64,000 nucleotides of DNA, taken from NCBI RefSeq assembly GCF_051859345.1, contig NZ_JBHYFV010000005.1:110303-174302 (forward strand). The letters run 5' to 3'. This document shows positions 1 through 7,965 of the stretch, in pieces; the stretch's first letter is position 1; every line of letters begins with the position of its first letter. The translations under genes were made by a program, and so were the position numbers. This DNA is from Marivita sp051859345 (GTDB taxonomy: Bacteria > Pseudomonadota > Alphaproteobacteria > Rhodobacterales > Rhodobacteraceae). The notes below the pieces were generated by a model, which made no database searches, had not been told where the DNA came from, and was given only the letters and a program-made list of their open reading frames with translations.

Positions 1-358
1 CGGCAAGCACCCCAGCCTCGATGAAATAGATCAGGTTGTAGATCCGACCCTTGATCCCTTTCGGCGACGTCTTCCAGGCAAGTCCCAACGCCGAGACGTA
101 TCGCCCCGGCGTCTTAAACCACCGCAGATGCGCCTTAATCGTCGTGACGGGGTTTCGAACCGCCTCCAGCACCTTGAACGTGCGCTTGTGTTCTTCACGC
201 TGTTCCGGACCGACCAAGTGTTCCGCCCCGGTCGTGCGGATCGAACAGGTGATGACCTCATGGCCCAGTGCGCGCAGATTGGCGACCTCGCGCTGGATGA
301 ACGTATCGCTGGCGCGGGGGTATTCCCCGGTCAGGTAGGCCAACTTGGGAAGGGTCAT
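1..358 (-). CDS. Glycosyltransferase, family 4-like (3' part missing)
   Basis: The gene runs off the left edge, so only about the first 119 residues are visible. The protein starts MTLPKLAYLTGEYPRASDTF and continues with a region rich in basic and aromatic residues. The N-terminal 'P.LAYLTGEYPRASDTFIQRE' pattern is typical of WcaL/GT4-type transferases that bind an acceptor and move a sugar from a nucleotide-sugar donor in exopolysaccharide or colanic-acid-like synthesis. The catalytic C-terminal half is outside the window. Its start overlaps the stop of the upstream epimerase gene by four bases (ATGA at 355-358), so the two are probably translated from one mRNA. Family is fairly sure; acceptor and product are unknown. 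Confidence 0.75.
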   Translation of the reverse strand, partial: MTLPKLAYLTGEYPRASDTFIQREVANLRALGHEVITCSIRTTGAEHLVGPEQREEHKRTFKVLEAVRNPVTTIKAHLRWFKTPGRYVSALGLAWKTSPKGIKGRIYNLIYFIEAGVLA

Positions 359-1293
359 GTTGCGCCTCCCCAGTTCGGGGAGGGATGTGGCAAGACATCC
401 GCGCCAAAGGGGTCTTTCAGGCGATATTTCATTGGCAAGCCGCGCTGGCGCAGCACATCTTCGCGCAGAAGTCCGGGAAGTTTCGCGGTGACGGGACGCA
501 AGAGGCGCGCGGCGGTCCACAGGATTTGCCAGGGCAGCGGCACCACCAGCTTCGGCCAACCAGAGGTCCGACGCAGGGTGGCGATGACCTGTCCTCGGGT
601 GGGAAGTGTTGGGTCGAGAATGGCGAAGGTGCCGTTTGTCCTCTGCACGGTTGCATGAACCAAAGCGGCGGCACAGCGATCCAGATGACACATCGGCAGA
701 TGGTCGTCGCCTCCGATCCGGATCAGAACCGGTCCCGCACAAATCCCCAGATGGGCGTTCCAGAAATGGCCATCGTCATAGACGATCCCCGGGCGGAGGA
801 TGGCAAGACTTGCGAGTCTGGCGGCCTGCGCCAGTTTCTCCTGCCGGACCTTTGCGCCGGAATAGGCGTCGCGCGACATGCCTGGATTTTCTAGTGGGCA
901 GTCATCGGTCAGATCACCACCGATGGGAACCTGACTGGTGTCGAACACGGCAATGGAACTGGCCAGGGTCAGCTGTCCGACACCTGCAAGCTGCATCGCC
1001 TCAAGCAGACGCTCCGTGCCGCCAATGGTAAGCCGCTTGTGGTCGTCCGGATCACCAGACAGTGCAGAGGCGAGGTGAATGATTGCATCACAGCCGCTCA
1101 GTGCATCGGCCAGAATCGATACCGCGTCCTGTACTGTCAGATCAGCTGAAACGTACGACACGCCCGTACGGTTGCGCCCAGGGGACCGCTGCACCGCGAC
1201 AACCTCCAGACCGGCGTCCAGCGCCGCCGTCACGGTTGCGGTCCCGATGAACCCGGATGCGCCGGTCACGAGGACGCGTTTCACATCGCCCAT
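355..1293 (-). CDS. NAD-dependent epimerase/dehydratase family protein
   Basis: A 312-residue extended short-chain dehydrogenase. The N terminus has the NAD-binding glycine motif TGASGFIG about 10 residues in, and the mid-protein YSGAK segment supplies the Tyr and Lys of the YxxxK catalytic pair. Such enzymes epimerise, reduce or dehydrate nucleotide sugars in the cytoplasm. It sits between an oxidoreductase gene (13-base overlap) and a glycosyltransferase gene (4-base overlap), which argues for a role in making a sugar donor for a surface polysaccharide. The exact substrate cannot be read from the sequence, and a non-sugar substrate is also possible for this broad family. Confidence 0.85.
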   Translation of the reverse strand: MGDVKRVLVTGASGFIGTATVTAALDAGLEVVAVQRSPGRNRTGVSYVSADLTVQDAVSILADALSGCDAIIHLASALSGDPDDHKRLTIGGTERLLEAMQLAGVGQLTLASSIAVFDTSQVPIGGDLTDDCPLENPGMSRDAYSGAKVRQEKLAQAARLASLAILRPGIVYDDGHFWNAHLGICAGPVLIRIGGDDHLPMCHLDRCAAALVHATVQRTNGTFAILDPTLPTRGQVIATLRRTSGWPKLVVPLPWQILWTAARLLRPVTAKLPGLLREDVLRQRGLPMKYRLKDPFGADVLPHPSPNWGGAT

Positions 1294-2408
1294 GGCATTG
1301 GCTCCATCGGATCGCAGCGTGTGGTCATCGCCTGTGCGCCGGACTGTTCACCGGCATTCTGAATCGCAAGCGTGACCTCGGTCATGTGCAGGGCGAAATC
1401 ATTGGACAGGCGCGAGCGGCGTCCAGTGCGGATCGCGTCCAGCATCTCGGCAGGGCCCAGCATGAAATTCATCGCGGCAGCCCCCCAGCGTTTGACCTTG
1501 GTGTGGGTCGGTTGAGCAAGTTTGAGCGTCTTGGGAAACGGCGACTCCATCAACCTGCGCCGGACCGTCATTCGTTTGGCGAAGGTCACCTTGGCCGAGT
1601 TGTCCCACGCGGCCTTGCAGGCCAGCACACCGCCATCCCCGACAACGCGGATCTGATGATCATGCGGCGCGACGATCGAACAGGTCAGGCGGGTCATTGG
1701 GCCGTTTTCGAAAAACAGCGTCGCAACCGAAACGTCCGGTGCGAAAGGCCCGGTGCCTTCCTTGTCCGGGATCGTTTCGGCAGATGCTGCAACCACGGTG
1801 CGCACCGATCCGAACCACGAAATCAGCCAACCCAGATAGTACCCGGCATGCTCAAGCGTGCAGCCCACCCGGAACTCATCCTCGAACGGCCACGGTGCCC
1901 CGGAGTCCGAAATCCATTTCTTGTAGGCTGCCTGCGGGACGAACCCGTCGTCCAGTTCGGCATAAATCACCCTGGGTGTCCCTGCGATGGAGTTGCGAAG
2001 TGCGTGCCCCATCGTTTGCGCTGCCTCGCCAAGAACGCTGCAGGGGGCGGAGGCCAGCATCAGGCCCGCCGCCTCGGCCTTCGCATGAAGCGCCTTTGCC
2101 TCGTTGACTGTCATCGCCAACGGTTTTTCGGAATAGGTGTGGCACCCGGCGGAAAGACAGGCCGAATTGATCTCAAAATGTGCTGACGGATTGGTCAGGT
2201 TCAACACGACGCCATCGCGTGGATGTTGGTCCAGCAGGGCGTCGAGTGACCCGATCGCGGGCACATTCCAATGGTCGCAGAACCTGGACAGACGTTCGGC
2301 GTTGTGGTCATGGACCCCAACAACGGTGAGTCCCTCCATAGCCTGCAAGGACCGCATGTACAGATCAGCCACAAACCCGCAGCCGATGATCGACACAGCC
2401 CCCGTCAT
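1281..2408 (-). CDS. Gfo/Idh/MocA family oxidoreductase
   Basis: A 375-residue protein with an N-terminal Rossmann fold (SIIGCGFVADLYMRSL) and the family's EKP motif (SEKPLAM) near residue 95, where the lysine contacts nicotinamide and substrate. The C-terminal half fits the usual alpha/beta substrate domain. Members oxidise or reduce sugars, inositols and sugar nucleotides using NAD(P). It is the first gene of a three-gene minus-strand run with the epimerase and glycosyltransferase, so sugar-nucleotide processing for a polysaccharide is the likely job. The run faces away from the WecG-type gene on the plus strand; the 265-base gap between them must hold both promoters. Confidence 0.85.
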   Translation of the reverse strand: MTGAVSIIGCGFVADLYMRSLQAMEGLTVVGVHDHNAERLSRFCDHWNVPAIGSLDALLDQHPRDGVVLNLTNPSAHFEINSACLSAGCHTYSEKPLAMTVNEAKALHAKAEAAGLMLASAPCSVLGEAAQTMGHALRNSIAGTPRVIYAELDDGFVPQAAYKKWISDSGAPWPFEDEFRVGCTLEHAGYYLGWLISWFGSVRTVVAASAETIPDKEGTGPFAPDVSVATLFFENGPMTRLTCSIVAPHDHQIRVVGDGGVLACKAAWDNSAKVTFAKRMTVRRRLMESPFPKTLKLAQPTHTKVKRWGAAAMNFMLGPAEMLDAIRTGRRSRLSNDFALHMTEVTLAIQNAGEQSGAQAMTTRCDPMEPMPWAM

Positions 2409-2673
2409 TGCGCACCCTCAACAGGCGCGCTGCCCCGCGTCGCTGCGCGGAATAGTCGGATGTTCCAATCTGTCACGATCTGCTTTCGGTATCTGCTTGA
2501 ACTCTCAGGGGGTTTTAGAACAATTAATAGTGGTCAGAATTCGACAAAACTGGATTTTCTCGCGGCAATGCAGCGTATTATTAATGCCATGTCTTGATTT
2601 TGCAGCGAAATCGCCCCGATTAGGCCCTATGGACGCAGTAGAGACACAGTCTGACAGGACAAGGGGCCCAAGC

Positions 2674-3456
2674 ATGCGCTTTTGGGGTGACGATTTCGAC
2701 GTGACCGTGAATGTGGCGGATTGGGTTGCGCTGGAGCAGCAGATTTCCGGTCGGCTGCGGGCCGGTGACGGGTTTACGCTCGCGACGATAAACCTCGATC
2801 ATCTGGTCAAGCTGCGCGAAGATTCCAGATTTCGGGAAGCCTATGTTGTGCAGGATCTGGTGGTGGCCGATGGCAACCCGATTGTCTGGCTGTCAAAACT
2901 CGCGGGGCGCCCGGTCGATCTGGTTCCCGGATCAGATGCCATTCTTCCGCTGGTCCGGATTGCTGCGGCGCAGGACAAGACTCTGGCCCTGATCGGCAGC
3001 ACGGACAAGACCCTGTCGAAAGCGAAGGCCTACCTTGAAAACGCTGTGCCGGGAACGCGGGTTGTTGCGACCATTGCCCCCGCGATGGGATTTGATCCGC
3101 TTGGCGGATCGGCGGACGAGGTTCTTGAGGCGCTTGAGGCATCCGGCGCAGATATCGCGTTTCTGGCGCTTGGCGCGCCCAAACAGGAGCTTTTTGCGGC
3201 TTATGGGCGGCAAAAGCTGTCCCATGTCGGTTTTGTCTCGATTGGGGCAGGCCTGGATTTCTTCTCCGGCGCGCAGGTGAGGGCCCCTGGATGGGTTCGG
3301 TTCGTCGCGATGGAATGGCTGTGGCGCACGGCGCTGCAACCGGGCCGGATGATTCCGCGTTATGCAAAATGTTTCTGGATTTTCCCGACAGAGATGGTCC
3401 ATGCGCTCAAACTGCGCTGGATCGGATCAGAGACCAAGACCCTTCGACACCGCTGA
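2674..3456 (+). CDS. WecG/TagA/CpsF family glycosyltransferase (GT26)
   Basis: About 260 residues, matching the WecG/TagA/CpsF family. Visible family features are the NLDHLV segment near residue 45, ADGNPIVWLSKLAG (usually ADG.G.V...), the GS...L.. segment at LIGSTDKTL, and the C-terminal LGAPKQELF and GAGLDFFSGAQVRAPGWVRF blocks (the lattermost normally G..fd..aG...RAP.w). These enzymes add a sugar, often N-acetylmannosaminuronic acid or N-acetylmannosamine, to a lipid-linked intermediate at the membrane. I start at 2674 because AAGGGG at 2661-2666 is well spaced; an in-frame ATG at 2629 would add 15 residues but has no clear ribosome binding site. Its 3' end overlaps the ABC ATPase gene on the other strand by 30 bases. 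Confidence 0.88.
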   Translation: MRFWGDDFDVTVNVADWVALEQQISGRLRAGDGFTLATINLDHLVKLREDSRFREAYVVQDLVVADGNPIVWLSKLAGRPVDLVPGSDAILPLVRIAAAQDKTLALIGSTDKTLSKAKAYLENAVPGTRVVATIAPAMGFDPLGGSADEVLEALEASGADIAFLALGAPKQELFAAYGRQKLSHVGFVSIGAGLDFFSGAQVRAPGWVRFVAMEWLWRTALQPGRMIPRYAKCFWIFPTEMVHALKLRWIGSETKTLRHR

Positions 3457-4101
3457 AACGGTTTCGCCAAGGACGTGAACCCGGCCTTGAGCGGCCTTTG
3501 CATCGGCAATATCATGGGTGACCAGCAGCACGGGCAACCCCTTTGCGCGGGCCTGATCGAAAACCAGTGATCTGATCTGATCGCGCCTCTCTGTGTCAAG
3601 GCGGGAAAACGGTTCGTCCAGAAGCAGCGACCTGGGACCGGACAGCAGCATTCGCATCAACGCAACACGCGCTTTTTGTCCCCCGGACAGGGTTTCGGGA
3701 TCCCGGTCCGCGAACCCGTCAAGCCCGATATCCTCAAGCGCGTCCTCGATCTGACGGATGCGCGCGGTTCGACCTTTGACAGAGGCACGCAGCCCAAAGG
3801 CAAGGTTTTCGCCGACCGACAGATGTGGGAACAGCAATTCGTCCTGAAACAGGATGCCCACATGGCGCTGTTCAGGTGCAAGTTCGGTGATGTCGGTTCC
3901 ATTCAGGATCACGCGACCCTGTGCCGTAAATCCCGGATCAAGCGTTCCGATGATATAGGACAGCAACGTGGACTTGCCCGACCCGCTTGGCCCCATCACG
4001 GTCAGCACCTCGCCCGGCGCCACATGATCGTCAAGCTCGACCAGAGTGCGCGCGCCATTTCGGATGGTGATGCCTTGCAAGGCAAGTCCTGTATCAGCCA
4101 T
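3427..4101 (-). CDS. ABC transporter ATP-binding protein, YnjD-like
   Basis: A 224-residue ATPase with all the nucleotide-binding elements: Walker A GPSGSGKST, signature LSGGQKAR, Walker B LLLDEPF and the H-loop histidine in VTHD. It powers import by the permease encoded just upstream. The start at 4101 (MADTGLALQG) overlaps the permease stop by eight bases; an upstream in-frame start would add 24 residues with no sense as an ATPase. The set of binding protein, fused double permease and ATPase, next to a CDP-alcohol phosphatidyltransferase, matches E. coli ynjB-ynjC-ynjD-ynjF. The imported substrate is not established. The 3' end lies inside the convergent WecG-type gene. Confidence 0.9.
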   Translation of the reverse strand: MADTGLALQGITIRNGARTLVELDDHVAPGEVLTVMGPSGSGKSTLLSYIIGTLDPGFTAQGRVILNGTDITELAPEQRHVGILFQDELLFPHLSVGENLAFGLRASVKGRTARIRQIEDALEDIGLDGFADRDPETLSGGQKARVALMRMLLSGPRSLLLDEPFSRLDTERRDQIRSLVFDQARAKGLPVLLVTHDIADAKAAQGRVHVLGETVSAVSKGLGL

Positions 4102-5812
4102 GACGCAACCCCTTTCGATTGCGCCAGACCACGGCAGGCACAAACACCGCAAGGGCGAATGGCAAAAAGGCAACGGCCGTTTGCGTCAGCGCGTAGATGG
4201 AAATCACCCGGCGATCTCCGCCCGACGCAAGCGCGACCGCTTCCGTGGTCAGGGTTTGCACCCGTCCCGCGCCGGCAAGCAATGTGGGCAGGAACTGCCC
4301 GATGGACACGGCAAACCCCACCGCCGCTGCCGTAAGGATCGGACGCAGCAGCATCGGCAGACGCACCCGCCATAGTACACCATCACAGGACGCGCCCAAC
4401 GCCCGCGCGACATGCCCATAGCGCGCGTCCCATGCCCGGAACGGATCGGCCAGCGACAGAAAGACGTACGGCAGCACAAAGATGATATGCACCACGATCA
4501 CGGCCGCCCGGTTGCCATCGATCCCGGTGAAGATCGCCAGCGTCTGCAACCCGGTCAGAAAGGCGATCTGCGGCACGATCAGCGGCACATAGAGCAGCCA
4601 GAGCGCGCGCGAGCTTGGTTTCAGTCCATGCCGTTCCTCGGCCTCAAGACAGGCCAGTGTCAGCAAAAGCGCAACCAGCGTGGCAATGCTCGCGATGATC
4701 AGGGTTTCGGTGATGATCGGCCAAATGCTCATGGCGTGGCGCATCCATGTGCCGATGGTAAAGCCATCTGGAAGCAGGTTGGGAAATCTCCAGAGCCCGG
4801 CGATGGACCAGACAAACAGGCCGAAAAGGCCAAAAACCACGGCGCTGGCGCTTAGCGTGGCGGCGGCAAGAGAGACCACCTTCAAGGGGGTTGTCGCGCC
4901 ACCACGCTTGCCGGTCGCCACCCACCGACGGCCAAGACGCGCGATCACCAGTTCCCCCAACCGCCACAGGATCAACGCACCCACCACCAGCGCCAGTTGC
5001 CACACCGCCGCTGCCGAGGCGACGAAACGCAGGCTCAGGTCCGGGTCATTCATCCAGCGCAGGATCTGCACCGCCAATGTCGGCGGCGTGGTTGGCCCAA
5101 GGATGATGGCAACGTCGATCACCGTCATCGAAAACGCGAGAACGGCAAAGACCGGAAGCCTGATCTGGGCATAGACGCGGGGAAACACGGTCTTGAACCA
5201 CGCCGTCACCGGCGCATAGCCAAGCGCCAAAGCCGTATCGCGAGCCTGCACTGTCCGGATCTGGCTCAGCGCCGCCAGTGTCATGAGAAGCAGAAAGGGC
5301 ACCTCTTTGACCACCAGCCCGGCAATCAGCGACAGGCCATAAGGGTCTTGCAGGATCAGGATATCCGGCGGCCTGTCCCATCCGGTCAACCACGGCGAGG
5401 TGGCCCGCGCGATCCAGCCTGATGGCGCAATCAGAAACGCCAGCCCGAACGCAGCGGCGGCATGAGGCACCGACAGCAATGGCGACAAGGTACGCTCGAT
5501 CAGCCGAAACGCGGCGGATCCGCTCCACGCCGCGCAGATCAGCGCGACCAGCAGCAGGGAAAGACCGGTGGCGGCAAAGCCGGTGGTCACACTCAGAACG
5601 CTGGCGCGGGAGATGCCGGGCCAGGCGAACATCATGCCAAAGGCGTTCAGATCAAGACCGGACTGACCCAGCGCCGGAAGATAGCCAAAGGCAGGGGCCA
5701 GCGTGCCCAGCACACCCGCCACCACCGGACCAACCATCACACCAAGCGTCAGGAGCGGCGCCCACGGAAGCAGCCGCGCGCGCCTTGATTGTGTATCGCA
5801 ATATGCTGCCAC
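4094..5812 (-). CDS. ABC transporter permease, fused two-domain, YnjC-like
   Basis: A 572-residue inner-membrane protein made of two binding-protein-dependent permease halves in tandem, each with about six hydrophobic segments, split near residue 300 by a basic loop. EAA-type coupling loops can be seen in both halves (for example ALALGYAPVTAWFKTVFPR and RALGASCDGVLWRVRLP). The double length is the hallmark of YnjC/ThiP-type permeases rather than ordinary single-domain subunits. The start is GTG at 5812, nine bases after the stop of the binding-protein gene; the stop overlaps the ATPase start. It would form the channel for whatever the YnjB-like protein captures. Confidence 0.88.
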   Translation of the reverse strand: MAAYCDTQSRRARLLPWAPLLTLGVMVGPVVAGVLGTLAPAFGYLPALGQSGLDLNAFGMMFAWPGISRASVLSVTTGFAATGLSLLLVALICAAWSGSAAFRLIERTLSPLLSVPHAAAAFGLAFLIAPSGWIARATSPWLTGWDRPPDILILQDPYGLSLIAGLVVKEVPFLLLMTLAALSQIRTVQARDTALALGYAPVTAWFKTVFPRVYAQIRLPVFAVLAFSMTVIDVAIILGPTTPPTLAVQILRWMNDPDLSLRFVASAAAVWQLALVVGALILWRLGELVIARLGRRWVATGKRGGATTPLKVVSLAAATLSASAVVFGLFGLFVWSIAGLWRFPNLLPDGFTIGTWMRHAMSIWPIITETLIIASIATLVALLLTLACLEAEERHGLKPSSRALWLLYVPLIVPQIAFLTGLQTLAIFTGIDGNRAAVIVVHIIFVLPYVFLSLADPFRAWDARYGHVARALGASCDGVLWRVRLPMLLRPILTAAAVGFAVSIGQFLPTLLAGAGRVQTLTTEAVALASGGDRRVISIYALTQTAVAFLPFALAVFVPAVVWRNRKGLRHG

Positions 5813-5821
5813 CCACTGCGC

Positions 5822-7027
5822 CTACTGCGCGACGCCGAACCGCTCTGTCCAGTCTTCTTCCAGGCGCACCATCCAGCTAGGATGCGGTTCGGGCAATGTT
5901 GTGCCCAGTTCTTCGGGTGGCAATGTTGCGATGCCCAAATCCAAGGCATCGAACCGTGCCTTGTCTTCAGCAGACAGCTTGCCAAGGTCAAGCACGGTGC
6001 CGATCCCCCAAACGTTCGGATCCTGCATCTTTGCCTGTGCTTCGGGTGACATCATGAAATTGGCAACCACCATCGCGCCCGCTTTGGCATTTGCGTTGTA
6101 GGGAATCGCAACAAAGCTCGCGTTGCCGATGCTGCCAGCGTCCATCACATAAGACCGCACAGTGTTCTGCAATTGGGAATTCGCAATCGCGTTGCTGGCC
6201 TCATTGGGGTTAAAGCTGATCGCCAGATCAATCTCGCCGTCCGCCATCAACTGAATCTGGCGCGACTCGTTCTGCGGATAGGCGCGACCCGACCGCCAGA
6301 GGTTCGGCGTCAGCCCCTCCAGAAAGGTCCAGAAGTCAGCAGTGGCGGCATCGTAATCGGCCTCTTCAACCGGGGACTGCAACACAGACGCATCAGGCAC
6401 AAATTCGATCAGGGCCTGTTTGAGAAAGGTCGATCCCAAAAAGTTTGGCGGCTGCGGATAGGTAAACCGTCCGGGATTGGCCGCGGCATAGGCGGCCAGT
6501 GCCTCCATCGACGTTGGCGGCGCATCGACCCGCGCGGTGTCATGGTAGAACACCACCTGAGCCATGCCCCAGGGCGCTTCCAAGCCATCCGTTGGCACCG
6601 TGAAATCCGAGATCACTGCAGGTTTGCCCGCCACATCCACATTGGCCCAGCTTGGCATCGCCTCGACCCAGGGCCCGAAGAGCAGGTCTTGCCGCTTCAT
6701 GGCGGCAAAGTTTTCGCCGTTGATCCAGATCATGTCCACCGCGCCGCCGTCGTCTTTGCCAGCGGATTTTTCGGCCAACACGCGGCTCACGGCTTCGGCA
6801 GTGTCCGAAAGCTTCACATGTTCCAGAGTGACGCCATACTCCTGCGACACCCGCGACCCGATCCAGGCGATAAAGCTGTTGATCGTGTCCGATCCACCCC
6901 ACGCATTCCAATACACTGTCTGCCCGCGCGCCTCTTCGGTCACAGCGTCCCAGTTCGAAGGGTCAGGTTCGGCTTGGGCAGCAAACGCTGTGAACGTGGC
7001 AAGTGTCGCGGCAAGTAGTCGGCGCAT
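5822..7027 (-). CDS. ABC transporter substrate-binding protein, YnjB-like
   Basis: A 401-residue periplasmic protein. The start at 7027 gives a clean signal peptide (MRRLLAATLATFTAFAAQA, cleavage before EPDP); an earlier in-frame start would put 10 extra residues in front of it. The mature protein opens with YWNAWGGSDTINSFIAWI, which resembles the polyamine/thiamine-type extracellular solute-binding proteins and the YnjB family in particular. It leads the three-gene import operon with the fused permease and ATPase. AAGGA lies about 12 bases before the start. Substrate unknown; thiamine-like compounds or a phospholipid precursor are guesses only. Confidence 0.87.
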   Translation of the reverse strand: MRRLLAATLATFTAFAAQAEPDPSNWDAVTEEARGQTVYWNAWGGSDTINSFIAWIGSRVSQEYGVTLEHVKLSDTAEAVSRVLAEKSAGKDDGGAVDMIWINGENFAAMKRQDLLFGPWVEAMPSWANVDVAGKPAVISDFTVPTDGLEAPWGMAQVVFYHDTARVDAPPTSMEALAAYAAANPGRFTYPQPPNFLGSTFLKQALIEFVPDASVLQSPVEEADYDAATADFWTFLEGLTPNLWRSGRAYPQNESRQIQLMADGEIDLAISFNPNEASNAIANSQLQNTVRSYVMDAGSIGNASFVAIPYNANAKAGAMVVANFMMSPEAQAKMQDPNVWGIGTVLDLGKLSAEDKARFDALDLGIATLPPEELGTTLPEPHPSWMVRLEEDWTERFGVAQ

Positions 7028-7192
7028 GAGAGGGGGTTCCTTTGTATGGTGAGGCATTCAGCCTGATCGCCAGTTTAAGAACAGCGTTACCCGCTACCGG
7101 TCAAATGACAAACAGGTGTGCAAGATTTCAGTGTACGCAGGCCAGCAGGCCCGTTAAGCCGGATCACGTCCCTGATCCTTGTTGGTGAAAAG

Positions 7193-7798
7193 ATGATCGA
7201 CGCCGTCCTCCTGCCGCTTGTCAAACGCGTGATCGCCCGCCCGGCGCGCGCGCTGGTCGCGCGTGGCGTCTCGGCGGATCAGATCACCCTGGTCGGGTTC
7301 TGGATTGGTCTTCTCGGCGTATTGGCGGTCTGGGTCGGTCTGTTCTGGACCGCGCTCATCTGCCTTGCGCTGAACCGTCTGGCCGACGGGCTGGACGGCG
7401 CAGTGGCACGTCTGACGACCCCTACGGATCGCGGCGCGTTCCTCGATATCGCGCTCGATTTCATGTTCTACGGTCTCTTCCCGCTTGGCTTTGCACTGCA
7501 TGACCCTGCGACCAACGCCCTTCCTGCCGCTGTCCTTGTTTGCAGCTTCATCGGCACCGGCTCAAGTTTTCTCGCCTTCTCCATCATCGCGGAAAAACGC
7601 GGATTCAGGTCTGCGGACTATCCGACCAAGGGCATCTACTACCTCGGCGGTTTGACGGAAGGCACTGAAACCATCGCGCTTTTCGTGGCGATATGCTTGT
7701 TTCCGGGTGCCTTCCCTTGGCTTGCCTATGGCTTCGCCGCACTCTGCGCCGTGACGACACTGACGCGATGGCTGGCGGGGTGGCGGTTATTCCGCTAG
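7193..7798 (+). CDS. CDP-alcohol phosphatidyltransferase, YnjF-like
   Basis: A 201-residue integral membrane enzyme. The CDP-alcohol phosphatidyltransferase signature is complete: DGLDGAVAR followed by GAFLDIALD, giving all four aspartates, with seven rather than the usual eight residues between the AR and the glycine. The enzymes move a phosphatidyl or similar group from a CDP-alcohol to an acceptor alcohol. I use ATG 7193, preceded by GGTGA at close spacing, because the resulting length is close to that of E. coli YnjF; an earlier in-frame GTG at 7118 would add 25 residues. It is divergent from the YnjBCD-like operon, as a functional neighbour. Acceptor unknown. Confidence 0.85.
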   Translation: MIDAVLLPLVKRVIARPARALVARGVSADQITLVGFWIGLLGVLAVWVGLFWTALICLALNRLADGLDGAVARLTTPTDRGAFLDIALDFMFYGLFPLGFALHDPATNALPAAVLVCSFIGTGSSFLAFSIIAEKRGFRSADYPTKGIYYLGGLTEGTETIALFVAICLFPGAFPWLAYGFAALCAVTTLTRWLAGWRLFR

Positions 7799-7820
7799 TG
7801 CCCTGAACTTCTTTGGGCTC

Positions 7821-7855
7821 CAAATATCTCGGGGGTTTGGGGGCAGAGCCCCCAA
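7821..7855. repeat. G-rich palindromic element (REP-like) after the YnjF-like gene
   Basis: The stretch CAAATATCTCGGGGG at 7821-7835 is followed by a perfect 8-bp stem, TTGGGGGC (7837-7844), loop AGA, GCCCCCAA (7848-7855). There is no T-run after the stem, so it is not a textbook terminator. From memory, near-identical sequences recur between genes in Rhodobacteraceae genomes; this was not searched. It may still stop or protect the upstream transcript. Confidence 0.6.
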
Positions 7856-7965
7856 TTGGTCGGACCGCGCAAGCGGTTCGAAAAACGGCACAAGCGCCCC
7901 CTCCACATCCCGCATCGCCTCTGCTACACCGCGCTCGACACCGGGCGGCTCGGAGGGCAGCGCAT

